64,000 nucleotides of DNA from Exobacillus caeni (GCF_005747095.1 NZ_SWLG01000013.1:47446-111445), one strand, 5' to 3'. Positions 7,502 to 17,063 are shown, counted from the stretch's first letter. Translations and numbers: made by a program. The notes: a model not told the origin generated them from the letters alone.

Positions 7502-8590
7502 TCATTCTGGCATCGGTCCGGAGTATTCGGAAGCAGGGCGTATGATGCGGTTGTTCTCGTTTTGTTCCAAAACGTTGGCGATCCAGCCTATGATTCTACT
7601 TGAGGTAAAAGCTGAAGTGAACAGCTCTGTTGGAAGATCGATCGCTTTTAGAATGGCAGCAGCGTAAAATTCTACATTCGTATAAAGCTTTCTTCCCGGT
7701 TTATATTCATTTAAAAGCTCGATGGCGAGGTCTTCTACTTCGTTAGCCAGGCTAAACCAAGGATCATCTTCGGAGAATTCCGCAGTGATCGTCCGCAATG
7801 CTTCTGCCCGCGGGTCCTGTGTTTTGTATACACGATGGCCAAATCCCATCAACCTTTCGCCGCCTTTAAGCTTTCTCCTTAATACATCTTCTGCGTTTTC
7901 TTTGCTGCCGATCTCATCAAGCAGTTCGATCACCCCGGAAGGTGCCCCGCCATGAAGAGGGCCCTTCATCGCTCCGATCGCTCCAGAAATTGCGGAAGCC
8001 AGATCGGATTGTGTGGAAGCGATTACTCTTGCAGTAAAGGTAGAGGCGTTCATTCCGTGTTCCATTGTGAGGATCAGGTAGGCGCTCAGTGCTTTAACAT
8101 GTGATTGAGACGGCTGTTCCTCCTTCAGCATGTAGAGGAAGTTTGCAACATGGTTAAGATTATCAGAAGGCTCTATAGGTGAAAGTCCATTGATCCTTCG
8201 ATACCTGTAACTAATAACAGTCGGCAAAACTGCGGTGAGCGATAACGCCTGTTCTGTGGTGGAAGGCCACTGGTATTCCTCGGTTCCCATTGCTGAAACA
8301 ACAGTGCGAAGAACACTCATAAGTTCCATTTTCTCCGGCAAGTTATCAATGATCGTTTTAATGTAATCCGGCAGTCTCCGATTTGCCTTCAGTATTTCCC
8401 CAAATTCATGGAGTTCTGTTTTGTTAGGCAAGCTGCCGTACCAGAGCAAGTATGCAACCTCTTCAAATGAGTAAGAAATGGCAAGGTCTTTTGCCCAGTG
8501 TCCCCGGTAAACAAGATGGCCCTTATTGCCATCGACAAGACTGATTTCCGAAATTGCAGCCACGACTCCTTCAAGGCCTGCTGTTTTCAT
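7502..8590 (-). CDS. citA: Citrate synthase, CitA type
   Basis: Condenses oxaloacetate and acetyl-CoA to citrate. The protein is 362 residues from the ATG at 8590 (AGGGAG 8 bp upstream). It has the conserved MEHGMNAST, GPLHGGAPS and GFGHRVYKTQDPRA stretches holding the catalytic His residues, and PGRKLYTNVEFYAA near the C-terminus. The divergent LysR gene matches B. subtilis CitR, which represses citA, so this is the minor citrate synthase and not the TCA-operon CitZ. Regulation by CitR through the 120-bp shared region is inferred. Confidence 0.9.
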   Translation of the reverse strand: MKTAGLEGVVAAISEISLVDGNKGHLVYRGHWAKDLAISYSFEEVAYLLWYGSLPNKTELHEFGEILKANRRLPDYIKTIIDNLPEKMELMSVLRTVVSAMGTEEYQWPSTTEQALSLTAVLPTVISYRYRRINGLSPIEPSDNLNHVANFLYMLKEEQPSQSHVKALSAYLILTMEHGMNASTFTARVIASTQSDLASAISGAIGAMKGPLHGGAPSGVIELLDEIGSKENAEDVLRRKLKGGERLMGFGHRVYKTQDPRAEALRTITAEFSEDDPWFSLANEVEDLAIELLNEYKPGRKLYTNVEFYAAAILKAIDLPTELFTSAFTSSRIIGWIANVLEQNENNRIIRPASEYSGPMPE

Positions 8591-8644
8591 ATCGTTCACT
8601 CCCTGATAACGTTTTCTTGTTTTTATTTTAAAACAGAAGTATCA

Positions 8645-8673
8645 TTATGACTAATAAATAATTAAGCTATAAT
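8645..8673 (+). promoter_or_regulatory. Putative citR promoter in the citA-citR divergent region
   Basis: TTATGA at 8645-8650, a 17-bp spacer, and TATAAT at 8668-8673, about 40 bp before the citR start. The AT-rich region around it (AATTAAGC, AATTGATT) is where a LysR regulator would bind to control both directions. Confidence 0.5.
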
Positions 8674-8712
8674 TGATTAAAGAATTTAATTGATTGTTTG
8701 GAGGGGAAGCGA

Positions 8713-9588
8713 TTGAATATTAAATGGCTGAATACCTTCGTAACAGCGGCAACCTATGAAAACTACCGAGAAACTTCTGAAAAACTATACATATCCCAGC
8801 CTACCGTTTCGGTTCATATCCAGCAGCTTGAAAAAGAGATGGGGACAAAGTTATTTGAAAAAACAGGCCGAAACATTGTTTTAACCCAGGCAGGTAGAAG
8901 GTTTCTGCCTCATGCGAAAGCGATCATAGAAAGTTATAACGATGGACTTCACCAAATGACAAGCTGGCAGCAGGGATACAGCCAGAAGTTGACGCTTGCA
9001 GTGTCCCCTCTCATCGCGAGCTCCATACTGCCGTATACCCTTCAGCAGTTCATGAAATTGCACCCACAGATTGAGGTTGTCGTTCAGGTGAGTGACTCCC
9101 ATCAAATTGGAGACATGGTTCACAATGGCCAGGCAGATGTTGGTCTTTCTAGGATGGAACCGTACGGAGGGAACGTTAAGTCAGAAGTTCTTTATGAGGA
9201 CAGGGTTATTCTTGTCGTACCGCACGATGGCGGAGACCTGGAGACGAGTCCGCCGATCGATGTGGAACAACTGTTGAAGGAGGAAACGCTCTTTACGTAC
9301 AATCATCCGGTTTATTGGGATGAGCTTCTTACTGAAATCCGTTCCATTTATTCTGGGATACGGACGATGGTCGTTTCCCATGTTCATATTACTAAGAGGT
9401 TTATTGAAGAAGGGATCGGATTTTCATTTTTGCCTGTTTCAACGGTAAGAAGAGAGTTGATGGAAGGCAGGATGATGGAAGTACACACAGATCTGATTCG
9501 GCTTCCCGTAGCAAAAACCTATCTAGTAACTGGAAATGCAGGAAGAGAAGCAGATCTGTTTTGCGAGTTTTTAAAGAAGAAATTCTAG
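8713..9588 (+). CDS. citR: LysR-family regulator CitR
   Basis: A 291-residue LysR-type regulator. An N-terminal winged HTH (about 1-60, WLNTFVTAATYENYRETSEKL, then SQPTVSVHIQQLE) is followed by a substrate-binding domain. The sequence closely follows B. subtilis CitR as I remember it, including NHPVYWDELL and HITKRFIEEGIGFSFLP. TTG at 8713 is preferred over TTG at 8698 because GGAGGGG lies 6 bp upstream and the protein then begins MNIKWLNTF as in CitR. Expected to repress the divergent citA. The next kinase gene follows after 15 bp. Confidence 0.88.
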   Translation: MNIKWLNTFVTAATYENYRETSEKLYISQPTVSVHIQQLEKEMGTKLFEKTGRNIVLTQAGRRFLPHAKAIIESYNDGLHQMTSWQQGYSQKLTLAVSPLIASSILPYTLQQFMKLHPQIEVVVQVSDSHQIGDMVHNGQADVGLSRMEPYGGNVKSEVLYEDRVILVVPHDGGDLETSPPIDVEQLLKEETLFTYNHPVYWDELLTEIRSIYSGIRTMVVSHVHITKRFIEEGIGFSFLPVSTVRRELMEGRMMEVHTDLIRLPVAKTYLVTGNAGREADLFCEFLKKKF

Positions 9589-9603
9589 CGATCGGAGGTT
9601 TCC

Positions 9604-10587
9604 ATGAAAGAGAACTGGGAAAGAGTAAAGCCTGCCACTATGTTATCTAAAACTGAATTAGAACTGATGATCCTGGAGTATATCCCAAAAGCAAAATTAA
9701 AACGGTTTTCCTTGTTGAGCGGAGGACTGAGTAACTCGAATTATAAAGTATTACTGGAAGGATACGAGGACCCTTTTGTTGTAAGGTTAACCAGAAAAGA
9801 AACCTGTGAAAAGGAAGCGGCGATACATACCATGTTGGCTGGTGAAGTTCCTGTTCCTGAGGTTTACTATTACAACACCCGGACAGACACACCTTTTTTG
9901 ATGATGGAATGGAAAGAAGGCGTCCAGCTTAAAAGGGTTCTTCAGATAGGAGAAACGACGGAACTTAAAGAAGCGGGACAATCGATCGGTTATTGGCTTT
10001 CAAAGCTGGGATCATGTTCTTTTTCCAGACCAGGATTCCTGGAAGTACACCACACAGACTTAAAAGTTACCGAAACGATGGAGGTTAACCCAGAAACTTT
10101 TATCGAAGTGATAAACCATTTCGTTCGTGACGGAAAGTCAAAGAGATGGCTCGGTGAATCTTTAGCGAAAGAAGTGCTCCAGTTTGCAAAAAAGCATGCA
10201 CATCTGTTAAATCATCTCGATCGAACCTCTGCGCTTGTGCATAGCGACTTTAACGGATTAAATATTTTAGTTGATAATCAAAACGGACAACTGAACACGA
10301 GTGCGATTTTGGATTGGGAGTTTGCTTTTTCTGGTCCGATCGAGGTGGATATTGGCAACATGCTGAGATATACGGGGTTTTCGAATTTCGTTGTTTTTGA
10401 AAATGCTTTTCTGGCAGGGCTTGCAGAAGGCGGTATAAACCTGGATAAGAACTGGAGGAAACGTGCAAAGCTTGTGGATTTAATAGCGCTCTGTGAAATG
10501 TTGAATAATGATAATGGAGGAAAAGTAAAGGTTCATGACTTAAAAAGCCTGATAATTAAAACCCTTGAGGACTGGGAAAACCTTTAA
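9604..10587 (+). CDS. APH/choline-kinase-like phosphotransferase
   Basis: A 327-residue small-molecule kinase fold with intact motifs: SGGLSNSNYKV (nucleotide loop), VVRLTRKE, LMMEWKEG (hinge), HSDFNGLNILVD (catalytic His-x-Asp and Asn) and ILDWEFAFSGPIEVDIG (metal Asp). It starts 15 bp after citR with a GGAGG site, so it is probably co-transcribed. The substrate could be an amino alcohol, sugar or drug; nothing in the sequence decides. Unlike the protein at 1895, its catalytic residues are all present. Confidence 0.8.
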   Translation: MKENWERVKPATMLSKTELELMILEYIPKAKLKRFSLLSGGLSNSNYKVLLEGYEDPFVVRLTRKETCEKEAAIHTMLAGEVPVPEVYYYNTRTDTPFLMMEWKEGVQLKRVLQIGETTELKEAGQSIGYWLSKLGSCSFSRPGFLEVHHTDLKVTETMEVNPETFIEVINHFVRDGKSKRWLGESLAKEVLQFAKKHAHLLNHLDRTSALVHSDFNGLNILVDNQNGQLNTSAILDWEFAFSGPIEVDIGNMLRYTGFSNFVVFENAFLAGLAEGGINLDKNWRKRAKLVDLIALCEMLNNDNGGKVKVHDLKSLIIKTLEDWENL

Positions 10588-10597
10588 AACTCTTAGA

Positions 10598-10628
10598 GAA
10601 GGGCTTTGCTACAGGAGCCCTTCTTCAT
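10598..10628. terminator. Bidirectional terminator
   Basis: GAAGGGCT (10598-10605) pairs perfectly with AGCCCTTC (10616-10623) over a 10-nt loop, then TTC-rich sequence. It lies between convergent genes and overlaps the last codons of the minus-strand gene. Confidence 0.75.
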
Positions 10629-10971
10629 TGATGCGATATTCGGCCTGTTCGTTAAGGCAGGTGATTAATTCATGATCCGGGAGCTTTCGGTACCTTTTGT
10701 AAGCGTGCATATGGGTGACACCGGGGTTCAGTTCCATTAGTTGTTCCAGCAAGGAGTTTTCAATAATGCTTCGTGTAAGCTTATCATTTTTCCACTTAAA
10801 CGCTTCGACTTCATTGCTTCCATTTTTAACGAGAAAATATCTGTCCTTTAAATCGACACTTCCCCGGACGGTGTTATAGTACCCCTTAATCACATCTATT
10901 ATGGCTACGAGCTCTCCTGTCTCTTTTTCTTCCAGCGTTCCATTTATCTTGATGATCTTGATGCTGTTCAT
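10609..10971 (-). CDS. Hypothetical protein, 120 residues
   Basis: Not recognised. The protein is soluble and mixed alpha/beta, without signal peptide or membrane helix. It begins MNSIKIIKINGTLEEKETGELVAI after an AAAGGTAG ribosome site. The first half looks like a small beta barrel (GTLEEKETGELVAIIDVIKG), the second half is helical. It is a single gene between convergent and divergent neighbours and uses ordinary codons for the region. Confidence 0.65.
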   Translation of the reverse strand: MNSIKIIKINGTLEEKETGELVAIIDVIKGYYNTVRGSVDLKDRYFLVKNGSNEVEAFKWKNDKLTRSIIENSLLEQLMELNPGVTHMHAYKRYRKLPDHELITCLNEQAEYRINEEGLL

Positions 10972-11229
10972 AGTATCTACCTTTCTTTAGATAATGGATG
11001 ACACCTAGATATTTTTGCCAATCTCCATCAAAACATACTTCTTTTTAAAAATTTCTATTGGTACAGGGACCCGGGAACCAGTCTAATGGTCTTGTATGAG
11101 AAGTGATTAGAAAACCATACTACATTACCATAGTCATGTTTTTCATAAAATCGTATAAAAATATTATAATATTCATTATTTTCTGTTAATATTAGCTTGT
11201 TTGCTAATAGTTGGACAGGGAGGCACATA

Positions 11230-12744
11230 TTGGAAATGAAACAGTTGTTCATGAAACGATGGCTTGTCTTACTGATGGTATGTCTTATGGTGGCGGTTAT
11301 TCCTTATCAAACTCCTGACACAAAGAGTGTGGACGCCTCTGGTGAACATGCAGAACTTGCAAGGTCGATCGACAAGATTTTAAGTGATGAGAGGCTTGAC
11401 GGGGCACTTGCAGGAGTTAGTATCCGGTCTGCAAAAACAGGGGAGCTAATTTACGAGCACCTGGCCGAAACAAGGTTAAAACCTGCTTCCAACATGAAGC
11501 TTCTAACTGCTGCAGCAGCCCTCGAGACTCTAGGGCCAGACTATACTTTTAAAACAGAACTATTAACCGATGGTAAGCTAAAGGGGAAGGTCTTGAACGG
11601 GAATTTATATTTGAAAGGAAAGGGAGATCCGACGCTTTTAAAAGAAGACTATGATGAGCTTGCAAAGGAATTGAAGCAAAAAGGGGTAAGTGTAGTAACA
11701 GGAAGTTTGATTGCAGATGATTCCTGGTATGATCATGAACGATTTTCTGAAGATCTAACCTGGAATGACGAAACACAATATTATGGAGCGTCTATTTCTG
11801 CGTTAACTGCTTCACCGAATGAAGATTACGATGCAGGAACCGTTATTGTGGCGGCATATCCTTCCGATAAAGAAGGAGAACCAGCTGAAATAACAGTAAC
11901 TCCAAAAACGGATTATGTTCAGATTATAAACAGGACGAAAACAGTTGCTAAAGATGGGGAAAAAGACATATCGATCGAGCGGGAACACGGCGGCAACAAG
12001 ATTGTAGTCGAAGGAACGATTCCGGTGGATGTCACCAGGTCCAGGTCATGGGTGGCTGTATGGGAACCGACTGGCTATGCACTCGATTTGTTCCAGCAGT
12101 CTTTAGAGGATGAGGGAATCAGGGTAAATAATCGGGCAAAAGTAAGTATAGCAACACCAGTAAATGCAGAGAAATTAGTTTCGAAAGACTCTATGCCTCT
12201 ATCAGAGTTGTTAATACCTTTTATGAAGCTAAGCAACAACGGACATGCAGAAGTCCTTGTGAAAGAGATGGGAAAAGTCGTCCATGATGAGGGCAGCTGG
12301 GACAAGGGCATTGAAGTAGTGGAAAGCTTTTTAAAAAATAACGGAATCGATACAAAAACGCTTCGTATACGGGACGGTTCGGGGATATCCCACGTGAACA
12401 TGGTCCCTGCAAATGAACTATCGAAGCTTTTATATGTTATTAAAGAAAAAGAATGGTATAACATTTATTTAAACTCGCTTCCTGTAGCAGGGGCAAGCGA
12501 ACGCTTTGTTGGAGGGACGCTGCGCTATCGTATGAATGATACTCTTGCAGCCGGTAATGTGAAGGCAAAGACAGGTTCCCTGACTGGTGTAACTTCTTTG
12601 ACGGGTTATGTCACTACGAAAGACGATGAAGAGCTCATTTTCTCCATCATCCTGAATAACTTTATAGATGATGATCTTAAGGAGATTGAAGATAAGATTG
12701 CAATAGAACTTGCAGAATATGAATTTAAAGGTACTAATAAATAA
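11230..12744 (+). CDS. dacC: D-alanyl-D-alanine carboxypeptidase/endopeptidase, PBP4 (S13) family
   Basis: Low-molecular-weight class C penicillin-binding protein that trims peptidoglycan peptides outside the membrane. From the TTG start (AGGGAGG 6 bp upstream) it is 504 residues, close to B. subtilis DacC (about 491). A signal peptide ends near residue 37. The active-site triad is visible: SNMK near 87, SNN in KLSNNGHAEV, and KTG in VKAKTGSLTGV near the C-terminus. An ATG at 11236 is the alternative start. A terminator follows at 12766. In B. subtilis dacC is expressed in stationary phase. Confidence 0.9.
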   Translation: MEMKQLFMKRWLVLLMVCLMVAVIPYQTPDTKSVDASGEHAELARSIDKILSDERLDGALAGVSIRSAKTGELIYEHLAETRLKPASNMKLLTAAAALETLGPDYTFKTELLTDGKLKGKVLNGNLYLKGKGDPTLLKEDYDELAKELKQKGVSVVTGSLIADDSWYDHERFSEDLTWNDETQYYGASISALTASPNEDYDAGTVIVAAYPSDKEGEPAEITVTPKTDYVQIINRTKTVAKDGEKDISIEREHGGNKIVVEGTIPVDVTRSRSWVAVWEPTGYALDLFQQSLEDEGIRVNNRAKVSIATPVNAEKLVSKDSMPLSELLIPFMKLSNNGHAEVLVKEMGKVVHDEGSWDKGIEVVESFLKNNGIDTKTLRIRDGSGISHVNMVPANELSKLLYVIKEKEWYNIYLNSLPVAGASERFVGGTLRYRMNDTLAAGNVKAKTGSLTGVTSLTGYVTTKDDEELIFSIILNNFIDDDLKEIEDKIAIELAEYEFKGTNK

Positions 12745-12765
12745 CTGAAAAAATCTGTACGAGCA

Positions 12766-12794
12766 AGGGGCTGACACGAATCAGCCTCTTTTTT
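12766..12794 (+). terminator. Terminator of dacC
   Basis: AGGGGCTGA (12766-12774) pairs with TCAGCCTCT (12781-12789) with one G-U pair, followed by a T run. Confidence 0.85.
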
Positions 12795-13056
12795 GCGGAA
12801 TAGTATAAGACTTTTGATACAAACTAACCTTACCCTACTTATACTAAAATACCTGGTTTTAAATAACTGGTTTTAAATTTCTTAAACTGGTGAACAGCAT
12901 TGATAAGAAATCAAAACGGTATGTTTTTAACATGGGGAAGATGGTTCGCAGTTGTTTTGAGAATTCTTAGTATCATCTTAATTTGTGAAATTTATGTTTT
13001 TATATTAAAATTAGTAACTAGATTGTAGATAGGACGAAAGAAGGAGGATGTAAGCT

Positions 13057-13539
13057 ATGGAAAAGGACCGATCCAATTATATTAATGAACTTGAGCTTAA
13101 GTTAAAGGAATATGAAGTGGCATTTGAAGAAATCTCCTCACCGATCATTCCTTCTATTATTCCCAATACGATTCTGGTTCCGTTAACCGGTCAGTTAACG
13201 GTAGAAAGGTTTGAGAACATTCGGCAAAAACTGTTGTCCTTTGTTAAGAACAACCCCGAAGTGGATGCTGCGATTATCGACTTTACTGGAATTAACAATG
13301 AAGATATCAGTAGTATAGGATATGAAAAACTTGCTAATGAGATCCATCAGGTGGCAAACGCTTTGCAACTTATGGGTGTGGAAGCGATCTATGCTGGCTT
13401 TAAGCCAAAGGCAGTGCAAAGCATGGTGCTTTCTGGAATTGATCTGGACTTAACCGCACATGCTAACTTTAGAAAAGCCCTTGAATTTTTAATGAAAAAG
13501 AAAGGGTTGCAATTTGTAACTAATGCAATTCATTCATAA
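13057..13539 (+). CDS. STAS-domain protein (RsbR/RsbS-like anti-sigma antagonist)
   Basis: A 160-residue protein with a short N-terminal helix (1-28) and one STAS domain (about 30-150). The lead-in EISSPIIPSIIPNTILVPLTGQL is the signature entry to RsbR-type STAS domains, and IIDFTGIN holds the position phosphorylated in RsbR paralogues (Thr). No sensory N-terminal domain is present. RsbR/RsbS proteins build stressosomes that control RsbT and SigB; no rsbS, rsbT or rsbX is next to it. A ribosome site AGGAGG precedes the ATG. It shares the STAS type with the larger protein at 21976. Confidence 0.8.
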   Translation: MEKDRSNYINELELKLKEYEVAFEEISSPIIPSIIPNTILVPLTGQLTVERFENIRQKLLSFVKNNPEVDAAIIDFTGINNEDISSIGYEKLANEIHQVANALQLMGVEAIYAGFKPKAVQSMVLSGIDLDLTAHANFRKALEFLMKKKGLQFVTNAIHS

Positions 13540-13602
13540 GTCTTTTGGTTAACGTATACTTAGTGTATGATGAATTTCAGATAAACCTTTAGGAGAGATT
13601 CG

Positions 13603-13764
13603 ATGGTTTTAACAGTGATTCTCATTACGATTGCCATGACCTTTATTATTGCCCTTATGTTTGGAATAGCTGTTTCAAAAGGATACAGTGTGAAACATAC
13701 CGTGGACCCGCTTCCTGAGAAAAGTGAGACAGAAGAAAACGATAATAAACTTAATGAACGATAA
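13603..13764 (+). CDS. YtzI-like small membrane protein
   Basis: A 53-residue protein with one membrane helix (3-25) followed by SKGYSVKHTVDPLP and an acidic tail. The SKGYxxKHTVDP stretch is what I remember of the YtzI family in Bacillus. AGGAGAG lies 6 bp upstream of the ATG. The function of the family is unknown. It is followed by two hairpin terminators. Confidence 0.7.
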   Translation: MVLTVILITIAMTFIIALMFGIAVSKGYSVKHTVDPLPEKSETEENDNKLNER

Positions 13765-13767
13765 TTG

Positions 13768-13794
13768 GAAGGAACTCGGTGATCCTTCTTTTTT
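13768..13794 (+). terminator. Terminator of the YtzI-like gene
   Basis: GAAGGA (13768-13773) pairs with TCCTTC (13783-13788), followed by a T run. A second, weaker hairpin with CTCG/CGAG stem and seven T residues follows at 13804-13829. Confidence 0.7.
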
Positions 13795-13903
13795 ATTGTA
13801 TGGGCTCGTCACAATCGGCGAGTTTTTTTATTGCCTAAAAAATGAAATGCCTGAAATCATTTTGGGGACAATGCACTATTCCAACCCATGTTTCTTTAAA
13901 AAT

Positions 13904-14540
13904 GGCTCTTTTCTAAAAGATTGTTGTTTTTGCACAAGAGCGATAAATTGCGATGCAATTGCAGCATTGATTTTCACTCCGGGCAATTCGCTTTCCGCGG
14001 GCAACGCTTCAGCTTCCTTGTCAGCAAAAACCGCCTGTCTAGTTCCGGCTCAAAGAGACTAGTGGATTTCCCTCACCTCCTTGCGATAAGGCAACATCGA
14101 CTCTCTTTCGTTCGTCGTTGTTTCTTATCTCCATGCGGTTCAGTCCAATCCATACGTCTCTTGGCGTTCGCCTCCACTTTTCAACACTGTGGGATCTTCA
14201 GCTGTTGCTTTTCCCGCAGGACAAGGAAGGGTTCGGCAGCGTTACATCGCAAGAAGGAAATGTGAAAACATTTTCGAGGAGTCGACTGCTCTTCGTTTCT
14301 ATCAATTGACGTCTTTCAAAGATGTGGAACGTCAAAGCGCAACTCAGCGGAGGAAATATACGTAGACTCCTGCGGGACAGCGAAGACGTTGAGACCCCGC
14401 AAGGAGCGTTTTGTGCGAGTGAGGAGGCTCAGCGCGAGCCCGCGGAAAGCGTAGTGTATTTCCGCAGCGGTCATCCTTCCGTTATGTTGCAGTTCATCTC
14501 TACTGTGAAGCTTCTTTAGCAACAAAGTGCACTTGAAAAT
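13904..14540 (+). repeat. Dispersed element A, copy 1 (with cargo in the left arm)
   Basis: About 640 bp shared with 19808-20308 and 53965-54599. It starts GGCTCTTTTC and ends GCAACAAAGTGCACTTGAAA. The left arm has CGCTTTCCGCGGGC and the right arm has GAGCCCGCGGAAAGCG, so the element can fold on itself. About 155 bp between AAAACCGCCTG and GGGATCTTCAGC (roughly 14038-14192) is cargo missing from copy 2 and found inverted in the right arm of copy 3. ORFs inside it have no ribosome sites and are not genes. Together with flanks it occupies the 842-bp gap 13765-14606. Confidence 0.8.
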
Positions 14541-14606
14541 TCAGTTGATTCAAAAACTTCTTTCAGCTAAACTATTACCAATCATCTATGGAAAAGAGCT
14601 GATGAA

Positions 14607-15056
14607 ATGAAACTGGATGACATCGATAGAAAAATTTTAGAATTATTGTCGGATAACGGAAGAATGTCCTATGTTGATATTGGGAAAGAATTGAACCTAT
14701 CTAGAGTTTCTGTAAGAGATCGAGTGAACCAATTGTGTGAGAACGGCATCATAGAAAAATTTAGTGCTGTCATAAATTCTGAAAAGGTTGGGAAAACGGT
14801 ATCAGCTTTTTTTAATGTGGAATGTGAACCTTTATATCTCGTTGAAGTCGCAGAAAAGTTAACGAACAATCCGAATGTTGCAAGCTGTTACCAGATGACA
14901 GGGCCGAGTACCCTGCACATGCATGTTCTGGTGGAGGATTTTACCAGCCTGGAAAAATTTATTAATAATGAGTTATATTCACTTGAAGGGATTACAAGAG
15001 TTGATAGCCACATACTGTTGCGAAGGTTTAAAAGCCGAAGTGGATTGAAATTGTAG
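14607..15056 (+). CDS. ywrC: Lrp/AsnC-family regulator (YwrC-like)
   Basis: A 149-residue Lrp/AsnC regulator: HTH at about 1-60 (DDIDRKILELLSDNGRMSYVDIGKELNLSRVSVRDRV) and a RAM ligand-binding domain at about 70-140. In B. subtilis ywrC lies beside ywrD (gamma-glutamyltransferase-like) and the chromate-transporter pair ywrB/ywrA, and the same set is found here, which supports the name. It probably regulates the downstream genes. Its promoter region lies just after dispersed element A. A terminator follows at 15068. Confidence 0.85.
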   Translation: MKLDDIDRKILELLSDNGRMSYVDIGKELNLSRVSVRDRVNQLCENGIIEKFSAVINSEKVGKTVSAFFNVECEPLYLVEVAEKLTNNPNVASCYQMTGPSTLHMHVLVEDFTSLEKFINNELYSLEGITRVDSHILLRRFKSRSGLKL

Positions 15057-15067
15057 ATTTGATTACC

Positions 15068-15100
15068 AAACCGTAAGCATAACGTCGCTTTCGGTTTATT
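15068..15100 (+). terminator. Terminator of ywrC
   Basis: AAACCG (15068-15073) pairs with CGGTTT (15092-15097), extended inward by AAGC/GCTT, followed by a T-rich tail. Confidence 0.65.
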
Positions 15101-15274
15101 TAATTTTACAAAAAGAAGGAATTCCCATTGTAGCACTTTTTTTAGTGAGAAAAGGTGGATTTATCTGAATAATTACTATATAATCTAATCTAATTTGAAT
15201 ATTAGATATCATTTGTAAGTCAGAAACATTAATTCGGTTACAAATAGTAACTTAAAAAGGGTTGATGATTTACA

Positions 15275-15409
15275 ATGGGATTGGTATATCGGTCAAGAGT
15301 AGTATTGATTTATTTGGCGGAATCTTTAGCGGAAAGCCGTTGTAAGGAAGAGAAGCCGGCATGGCGGGAAATGGAAGAAATCCATTTTGTTGCCTGTCAT
15401 GAAATCTAA
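15275..15409 (+). CDS. Possible 44-residue ORF upstream of ywrD
   Basis: An ATG at 15275 opens a 44-codon frame (begins MGLVYRSRVVLIYLAE, ends ACHEI) that stops 34 bp before ywrD. The ribosome site is weak (AAAGGGTTG, 14 bp upstream), and there is no recognisable family. It may be a leader peptide or chance. It fills most of the 387-bp gap between ywrC and ywrD, where I see no other feature after the ywrC terminator. Confidence 0.3.
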   Translation: MGLVYRSRVVLIYLAESLAESRCKEEKPAWREMEEIHFVACHEI

Positions 15410-15443
15410 CCATAAAGAAACAAAAGATTGAAAGGAGCAACAG

Positions 15444-17048
15444 ATGGATTATTTAAAACACCCTTATACCTCCCAGCGAATGACGACGTTTGGCAAAAAT
15501 GGCATGGTAGCAACTTCACAGCCGTTAGCTGCTCAGGCCGGACTGGATATTTTAAAGCAGGGCGGTAACGCGATCGATGCTGCTATCGCAACCGCAGCAG
15601 CGTTAACAGTTGTTGAACCCACCTCCAACGGGATCGGAGGGGATGCTTTTGCACTCGTCTGGACAAATGGAAAGCTTCACGGTCTAAACGCTAGCGGTCC
15701 TTCTCCTCAAAGCATTTCGATCGAAGCGGTAAAAGAAAGAGGATATGAAGAAATTCCAGCCCATGGCTGGGTGCCGGTTACTGTACCTGGTGCACCGGGA
15801 GCCTGGGCGGAACTTTCAAAGGAATTTGGAAAATTGCCTTTAACAGAAGTGCTGAAGCCTGCGATCGACTATGCGGAAAACGGTTATCCTGTTTCACCGA
15901 TACTCGGGAAGTTCTGGAAGCTGGCATATAAGAAATTTAAAGGAATATTAACAGAGGAAGAATTCACCCACTGGTTTGAAACCTTTGCTCCAGGCGGGAA
16001 CCCTCCAGAAATCGGGGAAGTATGGAAATCACCGGGGCATGCCAGCACATTAAAGGAAATTGCAGAAACAAATGCTGAGTCTTTTTACAGAGGCGAATTA
16101 GCAAACAAGATATCTTCTTTTTCAAAAGAATATAACGGTTTTATCTCGAAAGAAGACCTTGAAAACTTTCAGCCTGAATGGGTCGATCCTATTAACGTGA
16201 AATATCGCGGATACGATGTCTGGGAGATTCCGCCGAACGGGCAGGGCCTAGTCGCACTGATGGCATTAAACGTTCTAAATGGCATGGATATTGATGAAAA
16301 AGAATCAATAGATACTTATCATAAACAGATTGAAGCTATGAAGCTTGCCTTTACAGATGGCCAAAAGTATATAACGGAAGAGAAAGCGATGTCTGTTAAA
16401 GTGAAGGATCTTCTTTCCGAACAATATGCAGAAAAAAGAAGAGCTTTAATCGGCGAAGAAGCAATAACACCTGAGCCGGGAACACCGCCTAAAGGCGGCA
16501 CGGTATACCTCGCAACGGCTGATGGTGAAGGGAACATGGTTTCATTTATCCAAAGCAACTATATGGGCTTTGGCTCTGGTTTGGTGGTGCCCGGAACAGG
16601 GATCGCGCTGCAAAACCGCGGGCATAACTTCTCGTTAAACACTGAACATGACAATCGTTTAGAACCAGGTAAACGTACATACCATACCATTATACCTGGA
16701 TTTCTGACAAAAGATGGCCAGCCTGTTGGCCCGTTTGGAGTAATGGGAGGATTTATGCAGCCCCAGGGGCATTTGCAGGTAGTGATGAATACAGTAGATT
16801 TCCACTTGAATCCTCAAACGGCACTGGATGCGCCGAGATGGCAATGGTTGAAGGATAAAAAAGTACTGGTAGAAAGCAATTTTCCTAATCATATCGCCCA
16901 GGAGCTTTCAAGAAAAGGCCATGAAATACAAGTCGCTCTGGATTCTGGAGCGTTTGGAAGAGGGCAGATCATCTGGAGAAATCCCGATACAGGAGTGCTT
17001 AGTGGAGGGACAGAATCCAGGACTGATGGAGCCATTGCGGTATGGTAA
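15444..17048 (+). CDS. ywrD: Gamma-glutamyltransferase family protein (YwrD-like)
   Basis: A 534-residue Ntn-hydrolase of the gamma-glutamyltranspeptidase superfamily. The N-terminal part has GGNAIDAAIATAAALTVVEP and NGIGGDAFALV. The self-cleavage and catalytic Thr is in GGTVYLATADG (Thr353), followed by GNMVSFIQSNY. There is no signal peptide, so unlike Ggt it is probably cytosolic, as for YwrD. The SD is AAAGGAG, 7 bp before the ATG. Some members act on glutaryl or cephalosporin-type amides; the substrate here is unknown. A terminator separates it from the chromate transporter genes. Confidence 0.88.
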   Translation: MDYLKHPYTSQRMTTFGKNGMVATSQPLAAQAGLDILKQGGNAIDAAIATAAALTVVEPTSNGIGGDAFALVWTNGKLHGLNASGPSPQSISIEAVKERGYEEIPAHGWVPVTVPGAPGAWAELSKEFGKLPLTEVLKPAIDYAENGYPVSPILGKFWKLAYKKFKGILTEEEFTHWFETFAPGGNPPEIGEVWKSPGHASTLKEIAETNAESFYRGELANKISSFSKEYNGFISKEDLENFQPEWVDPINVKYRGYDVWEIPPNGQGLVALMALNVLNGMDIDEKESIDTYHKQIEAMKLAFTDGQKYITEEKAMSVKVKDLLSEQYAEKRRALIGEEAITPEPGTPPKGGTVYLATADGEGNMVSFIQSNYMGFGSGLVVPGTGIALQNRGHNFSLNTEHDNRLEPGKRTYHTIIPGFLTKDGQPVGPFGVMGGFMQPQGHLQVVMNTVDFHLNPQTALDAPRWQWLKDKKVLVESNFPNHIAQELSRKGHEIQVALDSGAFGRGQIIWRNPDTGVLSGGTESRTDGAIAVW

Positions 17049-17063
17049 AGGAATGAGAAAACG

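Noticed and set aside
13921..14265. ORFs inside dispersed element A copy 1.
   Set aside because: Not conserved as frames in copies 2 and 3 and without ribosome sites; they come from repeat sequence.
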